From the NCBI RefSeq assembly GCF_036699995.1, contig NZ_CP144906.1:4351001-4415000 (forward strand): 64,000 bases of DNA. The letters run 5' to 3'. Made by a program: the position numbers and the translations under genes. The notes beneath the pieces were generated by a model, which saw only the letters and a program-made list of their open reading frames with translations, made no database searches and was not told the origin of the DNA. Positions 26,884 through 36,301 of this stretch are shown here, one piece after another (positions within the stretch are counted from its first letter, which is position 1; each line of letters starts with the position of its first letter). Source of the DNA: Clostridium beijerinckii (GTDB lineage Bacteria > Bacillota > Clostridia > Clostridiales > Clostridiaceae).

Positions 26884-28542
26884 CTATATTAGATTCTCTT
26901 TATACATAAAATAATGAAAATCAGCCGATTTATTATTTCCGCTAACATCCTGACAGTGCATCCCTACAAATGCTCCTGTAAAGCAGGCTCCTCCACCTAC
27001 ATAGTCATCTGATAATTTTTTAGATTCAAAACTTATAGGTATCTCCTTCCATTCCACCCCATCAAATGAATAAAAGAACTTATATTCTTCAACTCTAACT
27101 TCTACTTTAAAGTGTACATATTCAACACTTTCTGGCACTGGAATCATATTTTGAGCTAGCGGTTGTGAAAATTCAAAGTTATCGCAAGAAATAATATCAA
27201 TTACTCTTCCTTTTTCTTCATTCCAAGTTACATCAATTGTTGTCCAATTTTCTGTATTGTAATAACATACAAGCCCAGCCGATTGCTGAAAAGCATCTGG
27301 ATTGAATGACACACTTGTTGCCGCATCAAAGTTAAAAGATTGCCACCTTCTAGCAACTAAAGCCTGTGTAAATTTAGATATTAATGATTCTTTTCCGTAT
27401 AATCTCATATTTCCTGGCTTTTCTGTTAAGGACATTATATCTTCAGTCAATGGAATACGTAGTGATTGAAAATTAATGTTCAATTTATCATCGTCAAAAT
27501 GATCTAATTCCTTAAAGCTAGGTTCCCATTTTACTTCTTTCATATTAGGAGCATCAATTTCTATTGAACCTTCTTTTCCACCTACTACATATGGCCATCC
27601 ATCAATCCACTCAAGCTTTTGGATAGCTGTTTCTCTTCCAAGTGGACAATACCCTCTTGGCGCTGTATGTGGAAGTGGTTTTCCTGTTTCTTTATCATAT
27701 CCTCTCACTTCAGTGCCAGGAACTTCATCTGATGGAAGTGGCCTTCCGGTTAAATGAACTAAATACCATTCATCAGTATGAGTGTGTACAATAGATGCAT
27801 GCCCACATTTTTGTAATTCATTTCTAGGCTTGTCCCACGCGGTAAGAATAGGATTATCCGGATGTACTTCATAAGGTCCTTCTATATTTTTAGAACGCGC
27901 TATTGTTGCAGCATGCTCATATTTAGTTCCACCTTCAGCCGTTAAAAGATAGTAATAATCACCAATCTGATATAAGTGAGGCCCTTCTGTTAATTTAAGA
28001 TCTGTACCCTTAAAAATTAGTTTAGATTCTCCAATTAATTTTTCTCCTTCTGGAGAATATTCTTGCATTACAATACCTGCAAATCTATGATTGTATACCC
28101 TATTATCAAACAGCATATTCAATAAATACTTTTTCCCATTTTTATCATGGAATAAAGAAGGATCAAAACCTGAACCGTTTAACTTAACTGGTTCACTCCA
28201 ATCTCCATCAATAGTTTCACAAGTAACCAAATAATTGTAGCAATCTTTCCAAATTCCTTTTGTAACTTTTACATCTGTATAGATTAGCCAAAATTTATTG
28301 TCACTATAGCTTAAACAAGGAGCCCATATACCACCCGAATCAGCATTTCCTTTCATATCAAGTTGTGAGATTCTATTTAGAGGGTGAGCAACTAAATTCC
28401 AATTAATTAAATCTTTAGAATGATAAATTTGTACTCCAGGGAACCATTCAAAAGTGGATACTGCAATATAATAGTCCTCACCTACCCTGCAAATACTTGG
28501 GTCTGGATTAAATCCTCTTAATATTGGATTTTTAATTTTCAT
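26884..28542 (-). CDS. Glycoside hydrolase family 43 beta-xylosidase/arabinofuranosidase
   Basis: Cleaves xylose (and possibly arabinose) from the ends of xylo-oligosaccharides. 552 residues, no signal peptide, so cytoplasmic and working on imported oligomers. Five-bladed propeller with the catalytic base Asp in [20 protein letters not shown], the central Asp region [20 protein letters not shown] and the general acid Glu in [18 protein letters not shown]; the last 200 residues form the C-terminal beta-sandwich typical of the XynB-like branch. Followed by the GPH transporter. GGAGAGAAG precedes the ATG. The genes before it (dehydratase, aldolase) would act on the sugar acid, not the sugar, so an oxidation step must come from elsewhere. 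Confidence 0.92.
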   Translation of the reverse strand: MKIKNPILRGFNPDPSICRVGEDYYIAVSTFEWFPGVQIYHSKDLINWNLVAHPLNRISQLDMKGNADSGGIWAPCLSYSDNKFWLIYTDVKVTKGIWKDCYNYLVTCETIDGDWSEPVKLNGSGFDPSLFHDKNGKKYLLNMLFDNRVYNHRFAGIVMQEYSPEGEKLIGESKLIFKGTDLKLTEGPHLYQIGDYYYLLTAEGGTKYEHAATIARSKNIEGPYEVHPDNPILTAWDKPRNELQKCGHASIVHTHTDEWYLVHLTGRPLPSDEVPGTEVRGYDKETGKPLPHTAPRGYCPLGRETAIQKLEWIDGWPYVVGGKEGSIEIDAPNMKEVKWEPSFKELDHFDDDKLNINFQSLRIPLTEDIMSLTEKPGNMRLYGKESLISKFTQALVARRWQSFNFDAATSVSFNPDAFQQSAGLVCYYNTENWTTIDVTWNEEKGRVIDIISCDNFEFSQPLAQNMIPVPESVEYVHFKVEVRVEEYKFFYSFDGVEWKEIPISFESKKLSDDYVGGGACFTGAFVGMHCQDVSGNNKSADFHYFMYKENLI

Positions 28543-28756
28543 TATTAACTTCTCTCCTTTAACTAATTAAATATTTATTTATATTTTTTATCTAAATCAT
28601 AAAAATTAATAAACTTCTGATATAATTCCATTTGTCATAAGTGTTCCTACCTGTAAATAGACTTTGATTTTTAACTTTCCCCTATAAAATTCAGATCTTT
28701 TATGCTAAATCAATCTTTCATCAATAATCGTTTACAAAATACTTATTATTGTATAA

Positions 28757-30493
28757 TTACTCTAAATAAGCGCCCTTCATTGCTGATACAGCTCCCCTTG
28801 TATAACGTCCAAATATCCCTCTTCTTGGTTCTGTTTTAGGAATACTCCAATTTGCTTTTCGTTCTTCTAATATTTTATCTATCTCTTCCAATTCATATAA
28901 TTTTCCCTTGACTCCAACAATATTTAACTTTCGTCCCTTTATATCAAGCTCAATTAAATCTCCATCTTTTACTAACGCAATTGGCCCTCCTGTTGCTGCT
29001 TCAGGAGATATATGTCCAACACATGGTCCTCTTGTAGCTCCTGAAAAGCGCCCATCCGTTAATAAAACTGTTGATCCATTTAATCTGCTATCACATACTA
29101 TAGCCTCTGTTGTCATAAGCATCTCTGGCATTCCAGATCCCCTTGGCCCTTCATATCGTATAATCAAGACTTCTCCTGGATTAATCTTGTCTTCAATTAC
29201 AGCATTATGACAATCTTCTTCACAATCGAATACTCTTGCAGCTCCCACATGATACATCATATTTTCTGATACTGCTGCATATTTTATAACTGCACCCTCT
29301 GGAGCTAAATTACCTTTCAAAACTGCAATAGATCCCATTTCCTTTGTTGTCTCAACTGGTTTTATTAACTGCTCACGATTCAATCCATAATTATGAAGAT
29401 ACCCTTCTATTCTGTCAAAGAAACCATCATTTTTTATATCCTCAAGATTTTCTCTTAGGGTCTTACCTGTTACTGTTAGTACATCTAAATTTAAATAATC
29501 CTTTAACAACCACTGCACCATAGGAATACCACCAGCAAACCAAAAGGCTTCAGTTGGATACTCTCCACTAGGATATATGTTTCCTATATGTGGGATCTTA
29601 TGATTGATCTCATCGAATAGTTCTGGCTTTAATTCTATGTCCAGTTCATGAGCTATAGCTGGAAGGTGCAGCATTGCATTAGTTGATCCACCTATAGCTG
29701 CATGGACAACAATTGCATTATAAAATGCTTCTGGCGTAAGTATATCCTTTGTAGTAATATTAGCTTTAACTAAATTCATAATTTGCTTACCAGCTTTTCT
29801 AGCCATAGCTGTTATATCTCGCATTGTTGCTGGTGCAAGTGCACTTCCTGATAAAGCTAAACCCAATGCTTCAGCCATACACTGCATAGTGCTTGCAGTG
29901 CCAAGAAATTGGCAGGCTCCTACAGACGGACAGCCAGTCAACTTAAAATCACGAACTTCTTGAGCTGTTATAGCATCTTTTTTCTTTTCTCTTAATGAAA
30001 TATCTCCAGCTTTAATAGATGTAGACATATATGGTGCGGGTCTCATACTTCCACCAGGAACAAATATAGCTGGCATATCCATACGTGCGGCTGCTTTTAG
30101 GTGAGCTGGAATCGATTTATCGCATGAAGAAATTAAAACCATTCCATCCCATGAAACAAATGATCCATGGATTTCCACCATATCTGCAATAACCTCCCTT
30201 GAAGCTAATACAAAATTCATTCCATTGTGCCCTTGAGCACATCCATCACAAACATCAGTAACGTGAAATTGTCCTGGACGCCCTCCTTTTTCATACACAC
30301 CAATACTTACTTGATGTGTTAATCCCATAAGATGAGAACTTCCTGGATGGCTATCCCCAAATACATCATCAATAAGTATTTGAGGTTTTTTTATGTCTTC
30401 CTCATCCCAATCCATTCCCATTTGAAGTGAATCAAATTGTGACCAAAGCTTACGCTCTGGAATACTTTTGGGTATTATAGAATTCTCTAACAT
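28757..30493 (-). CDS. IlvD/Edd-family sugar-acid dehydratase (xylonate/arabinonate dehydratase-like)
   Basis: Iron-sulfur dehydratase that turns an aldonic acid into a 2-keto-3-deoxy acid. 578 residues. Cluster-ligand cysteines lie in [29 protein letters not shown] and [20 protein letters not shown]; other family marks are [15 protein letters not shown] and [22 protein letters not shown]. Branched-chain DHAD (IlvD) is the alternative, but the length, the coupled DapA-like aldolase 65 bases upstream in transcription, the IclR regulator and the GH43 gene favour a pentonate dehydratase. GAAAGGAG precedes the ATG. Confidence 0.85.
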   Translation of the reverse strand: MLENSIIPKSIPERKLWSQFDSLQMGMDWDEEDIKKPQILIDDVFGDSHPGSSHLMGLTHQVSIGVYEKGGRPGQFHVTDVCDGCAQGHNGMNFVLASREVIADMVEIHGSFVSWDGMVLISSCDKSIPAHLKAAARMDMPAIFVPGGSMRPAPYMSTSIKAGDISLREKKKDAITAQEVRDFKLTGCPSVGACQFLGTASTMQCMAEALGLALSGSALAPATMRDITAMARKAGKQIMNLVKANITTKDILTPEAFYNAIVVHAAIGGSTNAMLHLPAIAHELDIELKPELFDEINHKIPHIGNIYPSGEYPTEAFWFAGGIPMVQWLLKDYLNLDVLTVTGKTLRENLEDIKNDGFFDRIEGYLHNYGLNREQLIKPVETTKEMGSIAVLKGNLAPEGAVIKYAAVSENMMYHVGAARVFDCEEDCHNAVIEDKINPGEVLIIRYEGPRGSGMPEMLMTTEAIVCDSRLNGSTVLLTDGRFSGATRGPCVGHISPEAATGGPIALVKDGDLIELDIKGRKLNIVGVKGKLYELEEIDKILEERKANWSIPKTEPRRGIFGRYTRGAVSAMKGAYLE

Positions 30494-30558
30494 TAGAAAT
30501 CTCCTTTCAAAAATTAATTACTTTAAATATTTAGTATAATCTAGACATAATCATCTAT

Positions 30559-31446
30559 TTATTTCTCAATAATTTCTTGTATTTTCTTTTTTATATCATC
30601 ATTTATTTTAATATTATAATTTCTGATAGATGTATTCATATCTAACTTTAAAGATATATTAACTGCTTCTTTTAGTCCCACTATAAATGGATTTGTCAAA
30701 TCATATAATTCAGTCAATCTATTTATTTTATCTTGGAGTATAAATAATTTTTCAAAGTCTTTATCTAAAACGGCTTTATACGTATCTATAAATAATTTCG
30801 CATTTACATTGGTTAATCCGCCTATAATGCCGTCTCCTCCAGATAATAAATTAGGTATTAAGTATTCATCAAATCCAGAAATTACGCAGAAATCTTTACG
30901 AACTTTCTTAACTTTTTGGACGAACCTTCTAATATTGCTAATAGAATCTGTAGTATCTTTAATTCCAACAATATTATTAAATTCATTTGCTAATCTTAAC
31001 ACTAATTCATATGATACGTTTACAGATGTCCTAGCAGGAAAATTATAAATTATAATAGGTAATTCTGTATTCTTAGCTATTATTGAGTAATATTCGTATA
31101 TATAATTTTCATCTAAACCAAAAAAATATGGAGTTATAATTAAAGCAGCATCTGCTTTTACATCACTTGCACATTTATTTAATTCAATAACTTCTTCTAT
31201 ATTGTTATCTCCAGTCCCAACTATTAATTTTGTTCTTCCATTTATAACTTTAGATACAAACTTAATATAATCTTTTTTTTCTTCTAAAGAAGAAAAATTA
31301 AAAAATTCTCCAATTGATCCTAATATGACAATTCCATTTACTTCGTCTTTTATTAATTTCTCAATCAAAATCTCTAAACTTTTCTTATCAATCTTCCCTT
31401 CTTCATTGAAAATAGTCACTATTGGTGTATAAATTCCTTTAAACAT
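30559..31446 (-). CDS. DapA-family aldolase (2-keto-3-deoxy sugar-acid aldolase candidate)
   Basis: Class I aldolase/lyase of the dihydrodipicolinate synthase superfamily. 295 residues: substrate loop LGSIGEFFNFS (GxxGE), Tyr in IIYNFPARTSVNVS, and the Schiff-base Lys in NIVGIKDTTDS. In true DapA the context would be lysine synthesis; here it is the first gene of an operon with a sugar-acid dehydratase, so cleavage of 2-keto-3-deoxypentonate to pyruvate and glycolaldehyde (as in YagE/YjhH) is the likely step. GGAGG lies before the ATG, and a palindromic operator candidate lies immediately upstream of it. Confidence 0.85.
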   Translation of the reverse strand: MFKGIYTPIVTIFNEEGKIDKKSLEILIEKLIKDEVNGIVILGSIGEFFNFSSLEEKKDYIKFVSKVINGRTKLIVGTGDNNIEEVIELNKCASDVKADAALIITPYFFGLDENYIYEYYSIIAKNTELPIIIYNFPARTSVNVSYELVLRLANEFNNIVGIKDTTDSISNIRRFVQKVKKVRKDFCVISGFDEYLIPNLLSGGDGIIGGLTNVNAKLFIDTYKAVLDKDFEKLFILQDKINRLTELYDLTNPFIVGLKEAVNISLKLDMNTSIRNYNIKINDDIKKKIQEIIEK

Positions 31447-31457
31447 AAAGCCTCCTT

Positions 31458-31477
31458 GTGTTTCATATTTGAAACAC
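31458..31477. promoter_or_regulatory. Candidate IclR/KdgR-type operator before aldolase-dehydratase operon
   Basis: GTGTTTCATATTTGAAACAC: 8-bp arms GTGTTTCA/TGAAACAC with a 4-base centre, lying 2 bases upstream of the aldolase ribosome binding site. The TTTCA/TGAAA core resembles sites known for KdgR-like IclR regulators. The divergently unrelated but adjacent IclR gene (31531-32385) is the obvious candidate binder. Confidence 0.65.
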
Positions 31478-31497
31478 CATTCTATATATTGATTATT

Positions 31498-31530
31498 TTT
31501 TTGAGATGATTGCTAAAATCATCTCAAAAA
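31498..31530 (-). terminator. Hairpin at the end of the iclR-type gene
   Basis: TTTTTGAGATGAT (31498-31510) pairs perfectly with ATCATCTCAAAAA (31518-31530) around a 7-base loop, directly abutting the stop codon of the regulator. The stem base is A-U, but a clean U-run is missing after it, so efficiency is uncertain. Confidence 0.5.
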
Positions 31531-32385
31531 TTAAAATAAACTTTCTTTTTTATATCCTAATTTTTTTGAAATATCCAGTGCAACTTTAGTTATAAGTTCT
31601 GCACACACTCCAATACGCTCATCATTAATTTTCATCTTTAACGTAGAAATGGATACTGCTGCTATTGCTTGACCCATCCTATTATATATAGGCACAGCTA
31701 TACAAAATAGTCCTTCCTCATTTTCCTCATCAGAAATAGAGTATCCTCTTTCTCTAATTAAATCTAAATTTTCCATTAAGCATTCTTTATTAGTTATTGT
31801 ACTTTTAGTTTTAGGAATAAATGTAATCTGTTCAAAGTAATTATTTAATTGCACACTATTATAAGTTGCTAAAATAGCCTTACCTAAACTTGTTGAATAC
31901 ATTGATGTTCTAGATCCCAAATTACCAGTTGTTCTTAAAGTACCTTTTGACTCATGCTTATCTAAATATACAAGTTCATTATCATTTACTACTGCTAAAA
32001 ATACTGTTTCTCCAATATCATTAGACAACTTTTCCAAAAAAGTACTAGATATCTTAGTTAATTCCATCTTATTTAAATATAAGCTTCCAAGTTCAAAGAC
32101 TCCTACCCCTAATTCATAACTCTTCAGTTTCATGTTTTCTATTGATAGAAACTTTTCACTTACCAATGCATTAACTATATTAAATACACTGGTCTTAGGT
32201 ATATTAAGATATTTACTTATTTCAGCAATTGTTACAGGTTCATCACTTTGCCCAACAAACCTTAAAATTTCTATTCCTCTTAGAATTGCAGTGTTCAAAA
32301 AACTCACCCCACTGTTCCATATATAAAACGCCATTCCATTTATCGTATTCATTATATATTGTGCTATTCTTTCTGTCAATCTCAT
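31531..32385 (-). CDS. IclR-family transcriptional regulator
   Basis: Winged helix-turn-helix N-terminal domain (RGIEILRFVGQSDEPVTIAEISKYLNIPKTSVFNIVNALV) and a C-terminal effector-binding IclR domain (GETVFLAVVNDNELVYLDKHES, RTSMYSTSLGKAIL, GYSISDEENEEGLFCIAVPI). Length 284 from ATG 32385, about 30 residues longer than usual before the HTH and without a ribosome binding site there; a TTG near 32298 preceded by GGGGTGAG would give about 255 residues and is more typical. Probably senses a sugar acid or keto-deoxy acid and controls the adjoining aldolase, dehydratase, xylosidase and transporter genes. Confidence 0.88.
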   Translation of the reverse strand: MRLTERIAQYIMNTINGMAFYIWNSGVSFLNTAILRGIEILRFVGQSDEPVTIAEISKYLNIPKTSVFNIVNALVSEKFLSIENMKLKSYELGVGVFELGSLYLNKMELTKISSTFLEKLSNDIGETVFLAVVNDNELVYLDKHESKGTLRTTGNLGSRTSMYSTSLGKAILATYNSVQLNNYFEQITFIPKTKSTITNKECLMENLDLIRERGYSISDEENEEGLFCIAVPIYNRMGQAIAAVSISTLKMKINDERIGVCAELITKVALDISKKLGYKKESLF

Positions 32386-32457
32386 AATTGAATAAAATTA
32401 ATATATTATCCATTAATTCTTTTCTAATACATTCTCTACTTTAAAATCTAAATATTC

Positions 32458-33618
32458 TTATTTCATTGCTTTAAACATACATATTTTAGTTGTTATTGAT
32501 ATATCTCCATTCTTTTTAATATATTCTTCTAAATATTTCGTAAATTCTTTTTTCTTTTCACCAACAAGTATTGAACTTCCTTGAATAGTTGAAGCTTTAT
32601 AGGACACTACTGGTTCAGCCTTATCTACTATTATTTTACCATCTAAAATTTCAACATCTACTTTATGAAAATATTTTTCGAGCATTCCTCTGCCGTGTTC
32701 TAGGTCAAATCTTTCTGAATAACCATTGTTATCTAACCCAGAATTAGGCGCAAAACTTTCTGAAAGTCTATTTAATTCCTTCATAGAATTACAAGAATTA
32801 GCTGTCACATAAAATACACCATTAGGCTTTAGTACTCTTTGTATCTCAGCTAAAGCCTTTTCTATATCTGGAACAAAGTAAATCATATGTTGAGCGATGA
32901 TTATATCAAAAGTTTCATCATTATAAGGTATTTCTTCAGCATTAATTTCTTCATACTGAAAATCATGATATACATCTTTTAATCTATTTCTTGCGATTCT
33001 AATCATACTTCTAGAAAAATCAGATATTGTAATATTTAAAGTATTCTCTATATAATCTTTATTCTTAAACCAAAGCTTTCCTGTTCCACATCCAAGTTCC
33101 AATACATTTGCGTTTGGTGAGAAACTTATCTGATTAAAACACCATTTGTCAAAATCTATTTTATTTACATTATAGCTATGAAGATTACTTCTAATATTTA
33201 AGTTCTTATCTGTTTTATATTGTTCCCTAACCCTACTTTCCATATTAGTTACTTTTATGATATCAATCAGATTACTCGCATCTAGAAAACCATTTTTCTT
33301 TGCTGTATTTTGTGCTTTATTAAAAACATCAATTACGGCCTCAATATGTTTCTTCTTTTCTTCCAAAGCTTTCTTTTGAATGCTTATCATATTCTCTAGG
33401 TTTTCTCCACTTTCATGTAATATATGACTTATTTCATTTAGCGACAACCCAATGAATTTTAAGGTTGTAATCTGCTGAAGCTTTAATAAGTCTTCTTCAC
33501 AGTAAATTCTATATCCAGAATCAGTTTTTTCACTAGGCTTAAGTAATCCAATTTTGTCATAATGAAGTAATGTTTTCACTGTTACTCCTGATTTTTTAGC
33601 AAATTCACCAATTTTCAA
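32458..33618 (-). CDS. MerR-type regulator fused to SAM methyltransferase
   Basis: Two-domain protein of about 386 residues. Residues 1-70 are a MerR helix-turn-helix (KIGEFAKKSGVTVKTLLHYD, KPSEKTDSGYRIYCEEDL), followed by a dimerisation helix to about 120. The rest is a class I methyltransferase with VLELGCGTGKLWF (about 169-181), NAEEIPYNDETFDIIIAQH and IQRVLKPNGVFYV. An ATG at 33633 has no ribosome binding site; GGAGG lies 8 bases before the in-frame TTG 33618, giving the normal MerR start KIGEFAK. Such fusions are assigned to effector-controlled regulators with an unknown methyl acceptor. Stands alone. Confidence 0.85.
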   Translation of the reverse strand: MKIGEFAKKSGVTVKTLLHYDKIGLLKPSEKTDSGYRIYCEEDLLKLQQITTLKFIGLSLNEISHILHESGENLENMISIQKKALEEKKKHIEAVIDVFNKAQNTAKKNGFLDASNLIDIIKVTNMESRVREQYKTDKNLNIRSNLHSYNVNKIDFDKWCFNQISFSPNANVLELGCGTGKLWFKNKDYIENTLNITISDFSRSMIRIARNRLKDVYHDFQYEEINAEEIPYNDETFDIIIAQHMIYFVPDIEKALAEIQRVLKPNGVFYVTANSCNSMKELNRLSESFAPNSGLDNNGYSERFDLEHGRGMLEKYFHKVDVEILDGKIIVDKAEPVVSYKASTIQGSSILVGEKKKEFTKYLEEYIKKNGDISITTKICMFKAMK

Positions 33619-33807
33619 TTCATTTCCCTCCATAACATTATTCTAATCCATTACCTTAGGATATAGTCAACCCTAATTTTAAAGAGATACTATCTTTCAT
33701 AACCTTTCCTATAAATTTTAATTAATATTATTAACTGTTTTATATGTTATGCCCTTATCTTTTCCCATATAATTCCGATAAAATAATTGAAGGAGGAAGA
33801 ATTAACA

Positions 33808-34629
33808 ATGAGCAGTATAACTATAAATTCAAATCGAGCCAACTTATTCAGAAATCTTAATATTAATTCAACCAATGACAAAAATAAAAATGTTGTTAAT
33901 GGTAATTCTAGTATTGCTAATAAACAAGATAAAAAAGAAAGCGGTTTGATGCAAAATCTTCTAAAGCAAAAACAAGAACTTAAAGAAGAAAAACAAGCAT
34001 TGATGGCTAAAGAAATGGATGCAAAAGAGAAAAAAGCTAAAATGGATGAATTAAATCAAAAAATAAAAGATGTTGATTCTCAGATTCAACAGCTAAAGAT
34101 TCAAGAAAAGCAAGAAGAACTTCAAAAGAAACAAGATGAAATTTCAAAGAAAAAAGCTAAAGAAGAAACGTCTAACAAAGATGATAATAAAACCAAAGGC
34201 GACGTAATAATTTCTGCTAGCTTAGGTGAACTTATTAAGATTAGTGGCTCACAAAAAACTATACATTTACTAAAGGATAGTAAAAACAGGCAAAAAGTAG
34301 AAGCTGAATATATACAACCAAATAATATCGAAAACAGCTACGATAACAATCGTTTATCGCAAATAGGCGCAAGCATAGCCAATATAAACATGACTATTTC
34401 TAAAAGGATTGGAGACATAAATAAAAGTGCTGAACGCATTCAAGCTAAAACAGAACTAGCTCTTAAACAAATCAACGATAAAGATGACAATAAGTTAAAT
34501 GAAGAAACAAAAGACATAGATAATAATACTAATAAATTAGATAAAAGTTCAAAAGATAAAACTAATAGTAAATTGGATACAGAACCTAATAATAATCCAT
34601 ATAATAAAACTACCGAGACTATAGCTTAA
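33808..34629 (+). CDS. Coiled-coil protein of unknown function (273 aa)
   Basis: Not recognised. N-terminal 45 residues are Asn/Ser-rich and probably disordered (SSITINSNRANLFRNLNINS). Residues about 45-120 form a strongly charged coiled coil (KQELKEEKQALMAKEMDAKE, QKQEELQKKQDEISKKKAKE). A middle block (VIISASLGELIKISGSQKTI) is the only part that looks folded. The C-terminus is again Asn/Lys/Asp-rich. No signal peptide. ATG 33808 is placed 11 bases after AGGAGG; an in-frame TTG at 33787 lies upstream of that site and is not used. Single gene with a strong terminator; a structural, flagellar-associated or sporulation role would be guesses. Confidence 0.75.
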   Translation: MSSITINSNRANLFRNLNINSTNDKNKNVVNGNSSIANKQDKKESGLMQNLLKQKQELKEEKQALMAKEMDAKEKKAKMDELNQKIKDVDSQIQQLKIQEKQEELQKKQDEISKKKAKEETSNKDDNKTKGDVIISASLGELIKISGSQKTIHLLKDSKNRQKVEAEYIQPNNIENSYDNNRLSQIGASIANINMTISKRIGDINKSAERIQAKTELALKQINDKDDNKLNEETKDIDNNTNKLDKSSKDKTNSKLDTEPNNNPYNKTTETIA

Positions 34630-34678
34630 CTTCTAAAAAACATATTAAGATATTGCATCAGATTCAAAAAAATATAAG

Positions 34679-34704
34679 ACAGCCCGCCTCATTGTATGGG
34701 CTGT
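34679..34704. terminator. Bidirectional terminator between coiled-coil gene and aminotransferase
   Basis: ACAGCCC (34679-34685) pairs with GGGCTGT (34698-34704), G+C-rich for this region, with ATAA/TTAT pairs extending the base and a TTTTAT run on the plus strand. It serves two converging genes. Confidence 0.8.
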
Positions 34705-34723
34705 TTTATATTCATAAAAATAA

Positions 34724-35899
34724 TTATAATAATTCTTTTACTACTTTTATAACTTCTTTTGCTATATATTCAGCATCTTCTAACGATAATGTAGTATACA
34801 CTGGAAGTGTAATTTCATTTTCATATTGTGCATAAGCATTTGGATAATCTTTAATATCATACCCAAGGTTTTTATATAGAGTTAACATAGGAAGCGGTTT
34901 GTAATGAACGTTTGTTGCTATTCCTATATCTGCTAACTTTTGAATAGCTTCGTTTCTCTTTTTCTCATTAAATCCTTTAACTCTATAAAGATATAAGTGA
35001 TATGATGTCTCAGTTCCATTTTCATCTTTTGTAAATGGAATTATTGAAAATTCTTCTTTTGATAAAATATCACTGTATATCTTAAATATTTGTCTTCTCT
35101 TTTCCAACATTTTCTCGTATCTTTTTAATTGAACTAAACCTATGGCTGCCCCTATATCTGTCAAATTACACTTAAGTCCATCATTTATAATGTCATATTC
35201 CCATGCACCCGCTTTTAGCTTACTTAGAGCATCCTTTGATTGTCCATGCATGGCAGTAAATCTCATATATTTGAGTAAATCCTCATGATCACCAAAGTGA
35301 TTGTCATTAAATGTAACGGCTCCACCTTCTCCTGTGGTTAGATTTTTAACTGCATGAAACGAGAATGAGTGAAAATCACATTGAGATCCAACTGGTTTAC
35401 CTTTGTATTTAGCACCAAAAGAGTGTGCTGAATCGCAAAGTATTATAATATCTTCTCTGTTTTTATCCTTCAAAACTTTCTTTAAAGCATCATAATCAAA
35501 CGGTACTCCTGCAATATCCACTGGCATAATTACTCTTGTTTTATCTGTAATCTTATCAGCAATTTTATCTATATCCATTTCAAAAGTATCTTTTTTAACA
35601 TCAACATATATAGGTTTAATCCCTCTATGAATACCAACGCTTGAAGTAGCAGTATATGTATATGGAGTGGAAATAATTTCATCCCCCTCTTTTATATCAA
35701 ATACTTTAAGCACTAGTTCCATTGCAGCAGTCGCACTATTTAATGCTAATGCTTTATTAACATTTAGATAATTTTGTATTCCTTCCTCAAATTCTGCAAG
35801 TTTTGGTCCAGAAGTAATCCAACCTGATCTTAATACATTACCTACCGCTTCTATTTCTTCTTCAGTTATATCTGGTGGTGAAAATGGTATCTTTTTCAT
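34724..35899 (-). CDS. DegT/DnrJ/EryC1/StrS-family sugar aminotransferase
   Basis: PLP enzyme that aminates a nucleotide keto-sugar for cell-envelope glycans. From ATG 35899 about 391 residues: KKIPFSPPDITEEEIEAVGN, substrate/PLP motif GWITSGPKLAEFE, SATAAMELVLK, DSAHSFGAKYKG and the PLP lysine in FHAVKNLTTGEGGAV. ATGs at 35926 and 35908 add residues without a usable ribosome binding site; GAGAGGA precedes 35899. No other sugar-nucleotide genes are near, so the exact product (for example a 4-amino sugar) is not assignable. Convergent with the coiled-coil gene. Confidence 0.9.
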   Translation of the reverse strand: MKKIPFSPPDITEEEIEAVGNVLRSGWITSGPKLAEFEEGIQNYLNVNKALALNSATAAMELVLKVFDIKEGDEIISTPYTYTATSSVGIHRGIKPIYVDVKKDTFEMDIDKIADKITDKTRVIMPVDIAGVPFDYDALKKVLKDKNREDIIILCDSAHSFGAKYKGKPVGSQCDFHSFSFHAVKNLTTGEGGAVTFNDNHFGDHEDLLKYMRFTAMHGQSKDALSKLKAGAWEYDIINDGLKCNLTDIGAAIGLVQLKRYEKMLEKRRQIFKIYSDILSKEEFSIIPFTKDENGTETSYHLYLYRVKGFNEKKRNEAIQKLADIGIATNVHYKPLPMLTLYKNLGYDIKDYPNAYAQYENEITLPVYTTLSLEDAEYIAKEVIKVVKELL

Positions 35900-35936
35900 A
35901 CAATTCATCCTCTCTAATTTAAGCACAAAATTTTAA

Positions 35937-36043
35937 TATATATGTTGCAATCCATAATGCACATTTCACAATTTACAATTACGGCTAAAATTCTTTCAAT
36001 ATTTTTATAATTATGATGAAGAATTATTTTGTAACATATATAT
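35937..36043 (+). repeat. Dispersed intergenic repeat, copy at 35.9 kb
   Basis: Ends ATATATGTTGCAA and TTGTAACATATATA are inverted repeats of each other. The interior contains CACATTTCACAATTTACAATT, ACGGCTAAAATTCTTTCAAT and AATTATGATGAAGAATTATT, shared with 48302-48402, 53421-53517 and, inverted, 16423-16506. MITE-like size and structure, no ORF. Confidence 0.85.
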
Positions 36044-36162
36044 AATAGAATGTCTAAAAGTAATTTATAGGAAATAACTTTTATATTAGACTCTCTTTTA
36101 TATTATTATAAACTCCACCCTTAGGTAAGAGTCAAGTTAAAAATATTTATCTTAGAATAATA

Positions 36163-36227
36163 AATAAACCACCATTTTCAGCTAGTCTATTTATAAACTA
36201 GTTTTTTCTAAAAATAGGTGGTTATTT
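36163..36227 (-). terminator. Terminator downstream of rnj
   Basis: AATAAACCACC near 36163-36173 pairs with GGTGGTTATTT (36217-36227), with an inner CTAGT/ACTAG stem (36182-36201). It lies about 75 bases beyond the RNase J stop, with T-rich flanks. Confidence 0.65.
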
Positions 36228-36301
36228 AATTAAGAAGCCTTTCTATATGCAATAATAACTTTTAACTATTTATTATATCTGCTTTTTATTGAACTATGTA
36301 A

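Larger units (their letters stand above)
35900..36301. other. Intergenic region between RNase J and aminotransferase
   Basis: 402 bases holding a copy of the dispersed repeat (35937-36043) and the rnj terminator (36163-36227). Nothing else recognised. Confidence 0.5.

Noticed and set aside
30559..31446. Dihydrodipicolinate synthase for lysine synthesis (dapA)
   Set aside because: Fold motifs alone cannot tell, but the operon with a sugar-acid dehydratase and no lysine genes makes a keto-deoxy acid aldolase more likely.
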